Notes under the pieces: generated by a model
What the model saw: the letters and a program-made list of their open reading frames with translations, nothing else
The model's database searches: none
What the model was told of the DNA's origin: nothing
Part shown: piece by piece, positions 28,636-36,852 of the stretch
Numbering within the stretch: the stretch's first letter is position 1
Layout: each line of letters opens with the position of its first letter
Assembly (NCBI GenBank): GCA_947642745.1
Contig: CANRTU010000044.1
Location: 1 to 37,531, forward strand
Source: an uncultured Eubacterium sp.
GTDB taxonomy: Bacteria; Bacillota; Clostridia; Lachnospirales; Lachnospiraceae
DNA length: 37,531 nt
Reading direction: 5' to 3'
Translations under genes and position numbers: made by a program

Positions 28636-30544
28636 GTGCGCCCAGTATGGGCGCAATCTAATCGGTGAAAGTCCGTAACACACCCTGGTAGTGGGAAGTG
28701 TATAGCCAAGAGCAAGGGTGTCCATCGTGAGGTGGAATCTGAAGAAAGCTGGAGGCAAAGCTCTGGTCTGACGAACAGAAATCACATCAGGCTACAATTA
28801 GGGATAAGGCTGCATAACAAGTCGAAATCCAATAACTACCCGGAACTAATTGTGGTAAATGTGGCAGATGGATGGAGCGAAAGATTGCGTTCTTACCTGG
28901 GGAGGTCTCGTCAGCGGATGGAATTACATCAACAAATGCATAAGAAATCCGTAGTAACAACGAATGGCGAGAAGTCAGCAGAGGTCATAGTACCATTGTG
29001 GTTGCAAACATAATGGGAAGGACTGAACTTTAGGAGATGTGAGTAAATGAATGTGACTAATGACAGATTTAAGGACAGACAACTTCATATTGAGGACTAT
29101 CTGCAAATGGTATCAACGGAATTGAAAGAGTATGCAGAAGTGTCCGCCTGTCAGAGGATTACTGAAAACAACCGCATCATCACAGACTTTCAGACGGACG
29201 GGCTGTTGGAGAAGATTTTACAACCGACTAATCTTAATAATGCGTACAAGAAAGTAAAATCAAACAAAGGAGCAGGCGGTGTTGACGGGATGAGCGTAGA
29301 TGAACTTCTGCCGTTCCTCAGAGACAACCAAGTGCAGCTAATCCAGCAGTTAAAGGATGGGAAATACAGACCCAATCCAGTCCGCAGGGTAGAGATACCC
29401 AAAGAAACAAAAGGCGAATTCCGAAAACTGGGAGTGCCGACAGTGGTTGACAGGGTATTCCAGCAGGCAATTACACAGGTGCTTTCCCCGATATATGAGG
29501 AACAGTTTTCAGAAAACAGTTTTGGCTTTCGACCAAAGAGAGGTGCGCATGACGCACTGAAACAATGTCAGCAGAACGTCAATGATGGGTATGTGTATGT
29601 CGTGGATATGGATTTAGAGAAATTCTTTGACACGGTGTGCCAGAGCAAGCTGATGGAAGTGTTATCAAGAACCATCAAAGACGGGCGGGTAATATCGCTG
29701 ATACACAAATACCTCAATGCAGGTGTTATCAGCAGAGGAGTGTTTGAAAAGACGGAAACAGGGACGCCGCAAGGCGGACCGCTAAGTCCACTGCTTAGTA
29801 ATGTCATGCTGAATGAACCGGACAGGGAACTGACACGCAGAGGGCACAGGTTTGTGAGGTATGCGGACGACTGCATGATTTTCTGTAAAAGCAGAAAGAG
29901 TGCAGAAAGAACCTTGAAAAACATCATTCCGTTCATTGAGGGGAAACTTTTTCTGAAAGTGAACCGAAAGAAAACAGGCGTGGAACATATCAGCAAAGTC
30001 AAATATCTTGGATACGCATTTTATCGTTACAAAGGGAAATGCAAGTTCCGGGTACATCCAAAGTCAGTAGCAAAGATGAAAGATAAAATCAGAGAATTGA
30101 CAAAAAGGAATAACGGATGGGGAAATGAATACAGAGCCATGAAACTGACGCAGTTTGTCAGAGGATGGGTGAATTATTTCTCACTTGCAGACATGAAAGG
30201 ACTTTTGAGGGAAACCGATGAATGGCTAAGACATAAGATAAGAACTATTTACTGGAAACAATGGAAGAAAGTTAAGACAAAATTCAGGGAATTAAAGAGG
30301 TTAGGTGTGGAAGAAGAAAAGGCATGGATATGTGCCAATATGCGGAACGGAAACTGGTACTGTGGTGGATATTTCGTATTACAGACTGCATTTAACAACA
30401 AGAAACTCCGTGAACTTGGATACCCAACATTCACAGAGTTTTATCTGAAAGTATGTGAAAACTAAGGAACCGCCGTATACGGAACCGTACGTACGGTGGT
30501 GTGGGAGGTCGGTAGATAAAATAATTATCTACCTCCTACCCGAT
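28636..30544 (+). mobile_element. Group IIC intron with intact maturase
   Basis: The 5' boundary is GTGCG at 28636, followed by the conserved GCCCAGTATGGGC domain I hairpin. The 3' part after the ltrA stop has domain V (30469-30500), with ACCGCCGTA pairing with TACGGTGGT, a GAAC-type loop and a CGC triad at 30471-30473 as in class C introns. Domain VI is the stem around 30501-30541 with a bulged A near its 3' side, and the 3' end is about GAT at 30544. Total about 1.9 kb. Insertion right after an intrinsic terminator T-tract is the known target preference of class C introns. Confidence 0.85.
29047..30465 (+). CDS. ltrA: Group II intron reverse transcriptase/maturase (no endonuclease domain)
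   Basis: A product of 472 residues; AGGAG lies upstream of the ATG. Reverse transcriptase motifs are complete, including RPVEIPK-like early blocks, FGFRPKRGAHDAL, and the catalytic YADD (residues about 276-279). The maturase X domain follows, with the group II maturase core (MKLTQFVRGWVNYF), as in class C proteins. No HNH endonuclease domain is visible. No frameshift is present, so the intron may be active. It acts in cis for splicing and in target-primed reverse transcription. Confidence 0.92.
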   Translation: MNVTNDRFKDRQLHIEDYLQMVSTELKEYAEVSACQRITENNRIITDFQTDGLLEKILQPTNLNNAYKKVKSNKGAGGVDGMSVDELLPFLRDNQVQLIQQLKDGKYRPNPVRRVEIPKETKGEFRKLGVPTVVDRVFQQAITQVLSPIYEEQFSENSFGFRPKRGAHDALKQCQQNVNDGYVYVVDMDLEKFFDTVCQSKLMEVLSRTIKDGRVISLIHKYLNAGVISRGVFEKTETGTPQGGPLSPLLSNVMLNEPDRELTRRGHRFVRYADDCMIFCKSRKSAERTLKNIIPFIEGKLFLKVNRKKTGVEHISKVKYLGYAFYRYKGKCKFRVHPKSVAKMKDKIRELTKRNNGWGNEYRAMKLTQFVRGWVNYFSLADMKGLLRETDEWLRHKIRTIYWKQWKKVKTKFRELKRLGVEEEKAWICANMRNGNWYCGGYFVLQTAFNNKKLRELGYPTFTEFYLKVCEN

Positions 30545-30842
30545 TTTATTGGATCAGGATATCAAAAAGAATTCAGTTAATATGTGGCATTGTTTGCAAA
30601 TCTGGTGGCATTTTTCAAAAACAGAAAACACTTTGTATTGATTTCAGATTTTTAGATCGCAATACTTTCTGGCATCAGGATCTTTTTGGAAACTGCGTCC
30701 TGTAAAGTAAAAGCCCTCCGGCAGGATCACACTGTGGCGGGGAGAAAATGCTGCCAGAGGCAGCCCGCCGCAGGCGGGATATACGGATTTTATGTCATAC
30801 GGGAATTATCCTCAGCGAATGTACCCAAAAACAGGAGAGAAT
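30545..30842 (+). other. Intergenic region with leader sequence upstream of the PRTase gene
   Basis: It holds the 3' exon of the intron, two short similar blocks (TGTGGCATTGTTTGC and TGGTGGCATTTTTC) near 30582-30620, a weak possible promoter (TTGATT, 17 bp, AATACT, near 30638-30667) and structured repeat copy 2. No gene before 30843. Confidence 0.5.
30661..30790 (+). ncRNA. Structured repeat of the Ter-module leader family, copy 2
   Basis: It has the same order of parts as copy 1: the outer hairpin (ACTTT 30664-30668 with AAAGT 30704-30708; AGGA/TCCT), GGCAGGATC, and the double hairpin block from AAAATG to GGCG, which over about 32 bases is identical to copy 1. The terminator hairpin is reduced, so this copy reads into the PRTase gene 52 bases further. 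This makes it a candidate 5' leader rather than an independent small RNA. Confidence 0.5.
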
Positions 30843-31958
30843 ATGTATACAGAAAAAGAGCTGATCAGAATCGCAAAACGTGAAAATAACCAGAAACGAA
30901 ATTATCTGCTTGTGAATCCATTACAGGGCAAGCATATTCCGGTACATCCGGGAGAAGCGCTCTGTCTGTTCCGGCGGCTTGCGGATTCCTTTCTGGATGA
31001 ATACAAAGAGGAGAGACTTCTGATCATCGGTTTTGCGGAAACCGCCACTGCCATCGGTGCGGCCGTGGCGGTCCGGGCAGGCGCCGCCTATATTCAGACA
31101 ACCAGGGAAGAAGTGCCGGACGCAGAGTACCTGTATTTTTCGGAAGAGCACAGTCATGCCACGGAACAGAAACTGGTCCGCAGTGAGGTCAGCCGTGTGA
31201 TCGGGCAGACAGAGCGGATCATTTTTGTAGAAGATGAGCTGACCACTGGAAAGACAATACAAAATATAATCCGGGTGTTGCGACAGACGTATGGAGGCCG
31301 CATTAAATTTTCTGTGGCCTCATTGCTGAACGGAATGGACGCTCAGGCACGCCGGGCATATGAAGAACAGGGAATACGCCTTCATTATCTTGTATGGGCA
31401 TCCCATGAAGGATATGGCGCCCTGGCAGACAGGTGTGTGCCGGATGGATTTATTGTTCCATGCAATACACAGCCTGTACCGGAGCCTGTGGAGGAACTGA
31501 TAATAAGAGAAGGCGTGAATGCCAGGAGAATGACTGACGGGGAGTCCTATGAACAGGCGTGCGTGCGGTTATGGGAAGAGATTTACAGGAATCTCTCCGG
31601 GCAGCTGGCGGAAAGCGCAAAGGTGCTGGTACTGGGTACGGAGGAGTTTATGTATCCGGCACTGTATGTAGCGGCGCAGACCGCACAGCTGGGGGCGGAT
31701 ACTGTATGCCATGCAACTACCAGAAGTCCGGTTGTGGTGAGCGGGAAAGCGGATTATCCGCTCCATGTCAGGTATGAATTAAGAAGTCTGTATGACCGGG
31801 AGCGGGTAACGTATGTCTATGACCTTTCAGCCTGTGATCTTGCGCTGATTGTGACAGATGCCCGGGGCGGCAGTGCCCCCGGAGAGCATTCGCTGATCCG
31901 TGCGTTAAAGCAGACAAGTCAGAGGATTGTACTGGTCAGATGGCTGGCGGACGATTGA
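30843..31958 (+). CDS. PRTase_2 and TRSP-domain protein of Ter-associated biosynthetic module
   Basis: A product of 371 residues. The start at 30843 is set by AGGAG (30833-30837) five bases upstream; a longer frame begins at 30792 without a ribosome binding site. The N-terminal half is a type-I phosphoribosyltransferase (PRTase_2), with the PRPP loop VEDELTTGKT at about 129-138 and the IGFAETATAIGAAVA strand-helix before it. The C-terminal part (about 235-371) is a TRSP domain, named for its TRSP motif, here in ATTRSPV. In the literature on Ter stress systems these domains are predicted to make a nucleoside-like metabolite from PRPP. The StiP/Pelota gene follows 72 bp later on the same strand. 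Confidence 0.8.
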   Translation: MYTEKELIRIAKRENNQKRNYLLVNPLQGKHIPVHPGEALCLFRRLADSFLDEYKEERLLIIGFAETATAIGAAVAVRAGAAYIQTTREEVPDAEYLYFSEEHSHATEQKLVRSEVSRVIGQTERIIFVEDELTTGKTIQNIIRVLRQTYGGRIKFSVASLLNGMDAQARRAYEEQGIRLHYLVWASHEGYGALADRCVPDGFIVPCNTQPVPEPVEELIIREGVNARRMTDGESYEQACVRLWEEIYRNLSGQLAESAKVLVLGTEEFMYPALYVAAQTAQLGADTVCHATTRSPVVVSGKADYPLHVRYELRSLYDRERVTYVYDLSACDLALIVTDARGGSAPGEHSLIRALKQTSQRIVLVRWLADD

Positions 31959-32030
31959 AATACAACAGACTAAATGTACCAGTCAGGCCGGACATACAGG
32001 CAGTAAGAAATTTTTGTGGGATGGAAATGT

Positions 32031-33140
32031 ATGAGAAGTTCATATAAAGAAAAAGATGTTATATTATTGCTGAAAGATATTACAGGGCTGGTGGAACCAC
32101 TGCCGGCGGAACAAAGGGAGAAACTGATCCAGAAAGGAAAGCATTATTGTGAAATGCTGCCTGTGGAGTATGTGCCTACCAGAAAGTATATGGAAGTATA
32201 CCAGCAGGCGCTGGAATATTATGCCAGACCTGTAGCGGTTGCCGTGGGTCAGCTTTCGGATCAGATCATAAAGGAGCGGGGAAGTGATGTGGTGCTCGTA
32301 TCGCTGGCAAGAGCAGGAATCCCGGTGGGAATTTTGCTTAGGCGGTATATCCGCATCATGTATGGGATGGACATTCCCCATTATTCTGTTTCTATTATAC
32401 GGGGAAAAGGCATAGATCATAATGCCATGGGCTATTTACTGGCCAGATACCGGCCGGAGCAGTTATTGTTTGTAGACGGATGGACGGGAAAAGGTGCGAT
32501 TTTCCGCCAGCTGGAGCAGGCGGTGGCGGCATATCCCGGCGTATCTCCACAGCTGGCGGTTCTGGCTGATCCTGCGGCTATTACCCCGTTATGCGGCACC
32601 CATGAAGATATACTGATTCCCAGTTCCTGCCTGAACAGTACGGTTTCGGGATTAATCAGCAGGACTTTTTTGCGTGATGATATCATCGGTCCGGATGATT
32701 TTCATGGAGCGGTTTATTATGGGGAATTAAAAGATGCTGATTTATCTTATGCATATATTCATGCGATTCAAAAGCATTTTGAGGCGGCAGGGCAGTTTCT
32801 GAGGGAACAGGCAGGCTATGGAAGCGCCAGACAAAACCAGCCGGATGAAAAACCGGGACAGACAGCGTATGGGATGGGCGGTGGCATGAGGGAGGTAGAA
32901 GACATTGCCAGAAAATCTGGCATTACGGATATTAATCTGATTAAGCCCGGCATCGGGGAAACGACCAGGGTCCTGTTAAGGCGGATACCCTGGATGATTC
33001 TGACTGACCAGCGCTACCGGGGAGACAGGGAGCTGGAACACATTGTACGACTGGCTGAAGAAAAGGGTACGCAGATACAATATTATCCTCTGAAACATTA
33101 CAAATGCTGCGGCATAATACGGAAAATGGCGGATACTTAG
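32031..33140 (+). CDS. StiP-type PRTase fused to a PELOTA-like RNA-binding domain
   Basis: A product of 369 residues. The start at 32031 (MRSSYKEKDV) is preferred because the family begins with an xSY.xxDV pattern; the open frame upstream begins with a GTG at 32016. The N-terminal domain (about 1-250) belongs to the StiP/PRTase_1 family: SLARAGIPVG (91-100), SIIRGKGID (121-129) and the PRPP-like loop VDGWTGKG (148-155). The C-terminal domain (about 290-369) looks like PELOTA_1 (LIKPGIGETTRVLLRR ... YPLKHYKCCGIIRKM). The family is often labelled cysteine protease StiP, but genome-context work classes it as a PRTase partner. The end overlaps a duplicated lyase tail on the other strand. Confidence 0.75.
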   Translation: MRSSYKEKDVILLLKDITGLVEPLPAEQREKLIQKGKHYCEMLPVEYVPTRKYMEVYQQALEYYARPVAVAVGQLSDQIIKERGSDVVLVSLARAGIPVGILLRRYIRIMYGMDIPHYSVSIIRGKGIDHNAMGYLLARYRPEQLLFVDGWTGKGAIFRQLEQAVAAYPGVSPQLAVLADPAAITPLCGTHEDILIPSSCLNSTVSGLISRTFLRDDIIGPDDFHGAVYYGELKDADLSYAYIHAIQKHFEAAGQFLREQAGYGSARQNQPDEKPGQTAYGMGGGMREVEDIARKSGITDINLIKPGIGETTRVLLRRIPWMILTDQRYRGDRELEHIVRLAEEKGTQIQYYPLKHYKCCGIIRKMADT

Positions 33141-33322
33141 GAATTCCCGAAAGCATCCGCCAGAAACAGCATACTTTTATGACGGAAATGGGTTTTGTGC
33201 ACACGCTTCTGTTCACGGACCATCTGGCGGATACTCAGGCAATCCCGTAAGCATCCGCCAGAAACAGTGTACGCATGGCCCACCGGGAGTGGGTTTTGTG
33301 CTCATTCATCCGTTCACGGACC
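33127..33322. repeat. Diverged tandem duplication at a tail-to-tail gene junction
   Basis: Two 98-bp units (33127-33224 and 33225-33322). Each begins with TGGCGGATACT and ends with TTCACGGACC; the units are roughly 70% alike by eye. The first covers the last codons and stop of the StiP gene; the second covers the C-terminal codons of the lyase. See the pseudogene entry for what the first unit encodes on the minus strand. Confidence 0.7.
33137..33224 (-). pseudogene. Relic of a second C-C lyase C terminus
   Basis: On the minus strand the first unit reads VREQKRVHKTHFRHKSMLFL then ADAFGNS and a stop at 33139-33137. It lines up with the real C terminus of the lyase (VRERMNEHKTHSRWAMRTLF then LADAYGIA). 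Only about 28 codons remain, with no start. The relic stop codon overlaps the StiP stop, which suggests that this was the original tail-to-tail arrangement. Confidence 0.65.
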
Positions 33323-34194
33323 GTGTTGCCGGATACCAGGGAGGCAGAAGCGCCGTTCCAGTTTAAAATGGCCTTTGCGTCATTGTAATCCGTTACGGAT
33401 ACACGGTAGCAGTTGTTTACAACTTCTATCTGATTTGGATGAATCACAGTTTTACCGGTAAATCCACACAGCTGGTCATCTGCGATTTCCCGGATCAGTC
33501 CCTCTTTCCAGTGGCTTCCATTGTAATATTCCCATACCGGGCCGGAAACTACGTAATCGGTGCCGTATACAGTCATGATATCTGACAGTATTCTGGCCAC
33601 CGGCATAATTTTATGTATGGACTCTGTATCATGGCGGCGCAGTCCGTACAAATGACACAGGTCATTTCCGCCTGTCCGGATATTCAGTACAAGTGGCTCA
33701 ATTTCTGCCAGCTGATCTTTTAATGTATAGAGAATATCATGGCAGCATCTAAGATCCGTAAAACTGCTGTGTTCATAGATGGGCATGACATATACGGGTT
33801 TTGCGGACCGTTCGTTTATGAGAATGGCAGTGTGGATATAATCACTGGCATTTTCAGGAGAAAATTTCGGGAGAATAAAACCGGTAAGAATCTCCATGCT
33901 GCTGCCCAGGGCCTTTGTCATCCGCAGCATTTGTAAAGGATTGCGGACCCTGATGAATATTCTGGGCAGATAAAAAGACTGTTCCGTATGCTGGCGGAAG
34001 ATCTGTCCCAGGGACTTTGCCAGTATCTGTTCGGCATCTGATACAAATGCGTCAGCAATCGTGTCTTCCAGACAGAGAGCCAGGGAAAACGGTGTCCGGA
34101 ATTTCTGTGTGATAATGGAAGACGCAATGGTGGCGCTGTTGGCCGGACAATATAAAAGAGGGCCGACGCTGTAATATAGTACGGAATTGTTCAT
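33235..34194 (-). CDS. HpcH/HpaI/CitE-type C-C bond lyase of the Ter module
   Basis: A product of 319 residues; AAGGAG lies upstream of the ATG. It matches the C-C_Bond_Lyase family related to citrate lyase beta (CitE) and HpcH aldolases: LCLEDTIAD (metal-binding Glu-Asp), FIRVRNP, GFILPKF, LNIRTGGNDL and the GFTGKTVIHPNQIEVV signature. It presumably cleaves or forms a C-C bond on an intermediate of the Ter-linked nucleoside-like metabolite; the substrate is unknown. It is convergent with the StiP gene, unlike a simple operon, and has its own possible promoter. Confidence 0.78.
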   Translation of the reverse strand: MNNSVLYYSVGPLLYCPANSATIASSIITQKFRTPFSLALCLEDTIADAFVSDAEQILAKSLGQIFRQHTEQSFYLPRIFIRVRNPLQMLRMTKALGSSMEILTGFILPKFSPENASDYIHTAILINERSAKPVYVMPIYEHSSFTDLRCCHDILYTLKDQLAEIEPLVLNIRTGGNDLCHLYGLRRHDTESIHKIMPVARILSDIMTVYGTDYVVSGPVWEYYNGSHWKEGLIREIADDQLCGFTGKTVIHPNQIEVVNNCYRVSVTDYNDAKAILNWNGASASLVSGNTVRERMNEHKTHSRWAMRTLFLADAYGIA

Positions 34195-34234
34195 TCTGGA
34201 TACTCCTTATCTGCTTTATATTCATTTATATAAA

Positions 34235-34271
34235 GACCCGTTACGGCATTTTCTGTTCCGGGTCCTTTTTT
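34235..34271 (+). terminator. Hairpin with T-tract upstream of the lyase gene
   Basis: GACCCG (34235-34240) pairs with CGGGTC (34259-34264) and TTTTTT follows at 34266-34271. On + it could end transcripts that run through the lyase gene from the StiP operon. On - it lies between the lyase promoter and its start codon. Confidence 0.5.
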
Positions 34272-34292
34272 ACATTTTCGTGCATTCCTATC

Positions 34293-34321
34293 ATTCTATG
34301 ACAGTATGGCTGGTTCGTCAA
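34293..34321 (-). promoter_or_regulatory. Possible sigma-A promoter of the lyase gene
   Basis: On the minus strand TTGACG (34321-34316), 17-bp spacer, TAGAAT (34298-34293). The start would be near 34286, about 92 bases before the lyase ATG at 34194. Confidence 0.5.
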
Positions 34322-34719
34322 TACCATGATTCATAAATGATCCATTTCATACGATTCGTTTGACATGGCCGGACATAATCAGACAATTATCCGCCAGTAA
34401 GAGAGTACTTACCGGGCTTGTCATGTCCTGCCGGGTACAAAGTATTTTACAGGTTCCGGTACTCTGAAACAAAAACAGATGTTCCTGCGAAATTACGCCG
34501 GACATGGGCTGACTTCATGAATTGTTTCCCGCCATATATGTTTCAGAATGGGATTATGGCTGATATCATCCGGTGACCGCTATTTCATTGGACATCACTA
34601 TAAATCTTAAACAAAATTCTTGATTTTATCCCTATCTGGTTTCACTTATATATGATAAAATAAATAAAAAGTTATCTGGTTTGTCTGGAGGCTCCGTCTG
34701 CGGATTTGACGGATACATG
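34322..34719. other. Intergenic stretch with an extended -10 element
   Basis: No gene seen. TGATAAAAT (34653-34661) resembles an extended -10 on + and could start a leader that includes structured repeat copies 3 and 4 before the YceG-protease gene. A TTGATT at 34620 is too far away to pair with it. Confidence 0.35.
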
Positions 34720-34845
34720 TTACTATCTGAGAAGAGATCGTTCTTTATGGGAAAACCCTCCGGGGGATTGTCCCGCGAAGGAGACAAGCGGCCCTGTGGG
34801 CATTCCGCCTCAGACGTGGTATCCGGCTAAACGGATACATTTTTA
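34720..34845 (+). ncRNA. Structured repeat of the Ter-module leader family, copy 3 (diverged)
   Basis: The most diverged copy: the outer hairpin and the middle are poorly kept, but the AAAACCCTCCGGGGGAT middle block and the terminal part (CAGACGTGGTATCCGGCT) are recognisable. It ends in the terminator GTATCCG (34819-34825) with CGGATAC (34832-34838) then ATTTTTA. Confidence 0.4.
34819..34845 (+). terminator. Terminator of structured repeat copy 3
   Basis: A 7-bp stem GTATCCG / CGGATAC with loop GCTAAA and T-rich tail at 34839-34845. It is the same sequence family as the terminator at 28607-28633. Confidence 0.65.
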
Positions 34846-34965
34846 CTGTCAGGAAAGTCCTGTATGGTAAAAAACTCCGTGGTATCTGCGTCAGAAGACA
34901 AAATGCGGTGGGAGCAGCCTGCCGCAGGCGTGGTACCGGCCGGGCGGATACAATATGTAAAGAAA
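34839..34965 (+). ncRNA. Structured repeat of the Ter-module leader family, copy 4
   Basis: It starts with a TTTTTACTGTCAGGA / TCCTGTATGGTAAAAA hairpin, then an AAAATGC block, CTGCCGCAGGCG, GGTACCGGCC and GGATAC. It lacks a clear T-tract and reads towards the YceG-protease gene, about 110 bases downstream. Like copy 2 it sits in the 5' leader of a module gene. Confidence 0.5.
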
Positions 34966-35072
34966 ACAGGCATATGCCTGACACATGCTTCCGGCAGCAT
35001 ATATATTTTCTCACAGGTATATCTGCCAGAATATAATTTAAATATAAACGTAAGAAAAGCAGGTGAAAAATC

Positions 35073-36797
35073 ATGGATCATGTCATCAGGTACAGACACA
35101 ACATCATGCAGGCAGACTCTGTTGAGGCTTTTGCGGGATTAAAAGGAGGCTGTCATCAAAACTGCAGGGATGTATATTTTGTCCGTTCCCTGGGATGCGG
35201 CCGCAATCTGGTCACAGATGTGCGGCAGATGGAACAGATACTGGGAACCAGTATGAGAGAAGGCAGGCTGTTATATAAAAGACTCCGCCAGCTGCCGCCT
35301 GTAACAGATGCGGCACAGGCGGAATATTATACAGGCTGTTATGAAACATGGATGCAGAGTGGACAGCAGACAGCACAGACCAGGGTGTCAGGGAGGGATA
35401 AAGTGCTGTCAGGGGTGCTCGGCAGGGCCTGTCAGACAGTACTGCGTCTGTTTGAAACGTGCAGGACAGGAGCCGGCGATTCTGTCAGAAAGAACTTTGT
35501 AGTGAAACTGTTTTACTGGTATGACGCTGTTATGGATGGTTTTTTGCGGAACTGGGATGAAAAGAGCTGCATTAAAATCGTTGCGGTGGATGTTACGAAG
35601 GAACAGGAGTATTTATTTTTTTATATGCTGACGCTGACGGGGTGTGACGTATTGCTGCTTCAGACAAAAGCAGATCTGAAAGCGGCGCCGGAGCTGTTAA
35701 AACTTTCCGGCACATTTGTGTCCGGAGCGTATGGGGCGTGTACCCTGCCGGATTATGAAGAGGAGATAAAGGGTCATCCATCACCGGTTCAGGAAAAGAA
35801 ACAGCCATCAGGATATGGAGGCAGCCGTACAGAAGAGACAGTGTCCGTCCATATTCCAAAACGGGCAGGAAATGTAGAAAGCTCCCGGAAGGAAGTTTCT
35901 GTTTCCGGTGCGCCGGTGCGTATCCATATTCCGGAAAGAGCAGGGCGTACAGGCAGTCCGGACCGGTCCGGAGAGCCGGGACAGACATCTGCCGGGCGTG
36001 ACGGGCAGCAGGACAGCCGGTCCGGAGAGCCGGGACAGCCAGTGCGTATCTGCATTCCGGCAAGAGAACGAAACGCATGCGGGCTGGAAGAGCCGGGGCA
36101 GCCGGTCCGTATGCAGGTTCCGCAACGGCACAGGAGCCCCCGGCAAAACAGCCAGAAACAGCCATCTGTATCCGGGCCGTCTGTATCCGGCAGAAGCAGA
36201 ACGGCGGAACATGGCGCTGAGGTTGTGGAAAAAAGCTTCGAGGAGCTGGCGATGCTGGGATCTTCGGTGGTGATGATAGCAATACATGACCGTCTGGGAG
36301 AAGTAATTGGTACCGGGTCAGGTATTATGGCGGGACCAGGAGGATACATACTGACAAATAACCATGTGGCGGCTGGCGGCAGCTTTTATTCCATCCGGAT
36401 TGAAAATGATGACACTGTTTACCGGACAGATGAAGTGATCAAATATCATCCGGTATTTGATCTTGCATTGCTGCGTATTGACAGACAGCTGGACCCTGTT
36501 CCTGTTTATCAGGGCCGGAAGAAGCTGGTAAGAGGGCAGAAAGTCGTTGCCATTGGCAGTCCGCTGGGACTGTTTAATTCCGTCTCAGATGGAATTATTT
36601 CCGGATTCCGGACCATTGACAATGTGGATATGATCCAGTTCACGGCGCCTATTTCCAGCGGCAGCTCCGGCGGGGCGGTGTTAAATATGGCTGGGGAAGT
36701 AATCGGAATCAGCACCGCCGGATTTGATCATGGACAGAATATTAATCTGGCTGTCAGTTATGAGTGTATCAATATGTTTATTCGTGGATTTGTATAA
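35073..36797 (+). CDS. YceG-like Ter-module protein fused to a trypsin-like protease
   Basis: A product of 574 residues with AGGTGA six bases upstream. Residues about 1-225 resemble a YceG-type component of Ter biosynthetic modules (FYWYDAVMDGFLRNW ... KIVAVDVTKEQEYLFFYMLTLTGCDVLLLQ). A Pro/Gly/Arg-rich linker (about 230-380) carries four short motifs VxIHIPxRAG, VRIHIPERAG, VRICIPARER and VRMQVPQRHR. Residues about 385-574 form a trypsin/HtrA-type serine protease with H431 (LTNNHV), D463 (FDLALLRID) and S532 (SSGSSGGAV), a complete triad. No signal peptide is seen, so it acts in the cytoplasm. It may cut a partner or itself in response to stress; that is inference. Confidence 0.72.
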   Translation: MDHVIRYRHNIMQADSVEAFAGLKGGCHQNCRDVYFVRSLGCGRNLVTDVRQMEQILGTSMREGRLLYKRLRQLPPVTDAAQAEYYTGCYETWMQSGQQTAQTRVSGRDKVLSGVLGRACQTVLRLFETCRTGAGDSVRKNFVVKLFYWYDAVMDGFLRNWDEKSCIKIVAVDVTKEQEYLFFYMLTLTGCDVLLLQTKADLKAAPELLKLSGTFVSGAYGACTLPDYEEEIKGHPSPVQEKKQPSGYGGSRTEETVSVHIPKRAGNVESSRKEVSVSGAPVRIHIPERAGRTGSPDRSGEPGQTSAGRDGQQDSRSGEPGQPVRICIPARERNACGLEEPGQPVRMQVPQRHRSPRQNSQKQPSVSGPSVSGRSRTAEHGAEVVEKSFEELAMLGSSVVMIAIHDRLGEVIGTGSGIMAGPGGYILTNNHVAAGGSFYSIRIENDDTVYRTDEVIKYHPVFDLALLRIDRQLDPVPVYQGRKKLVRGQKVVAIGSPLGLFNSVSDGIISGFRTIDNVDMIQFTAPISSGSSGGAVLNMAGEVIGISTAGFDHGQNINLAVSYECINMFIRGFV

Positions 36798-36852
36798 AGT
36801 ACGTCGGGCATACTGTATTCAAAGAGCACGATTAGCAGGCTGCGATGATTTA

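Noticed and set aside
28732..29013. Open frame of 93 residues before the maturase
   Set aside because: It lies in intron RNA domains I-IV, with no ribosome binding site; an artefact of structured RNA.
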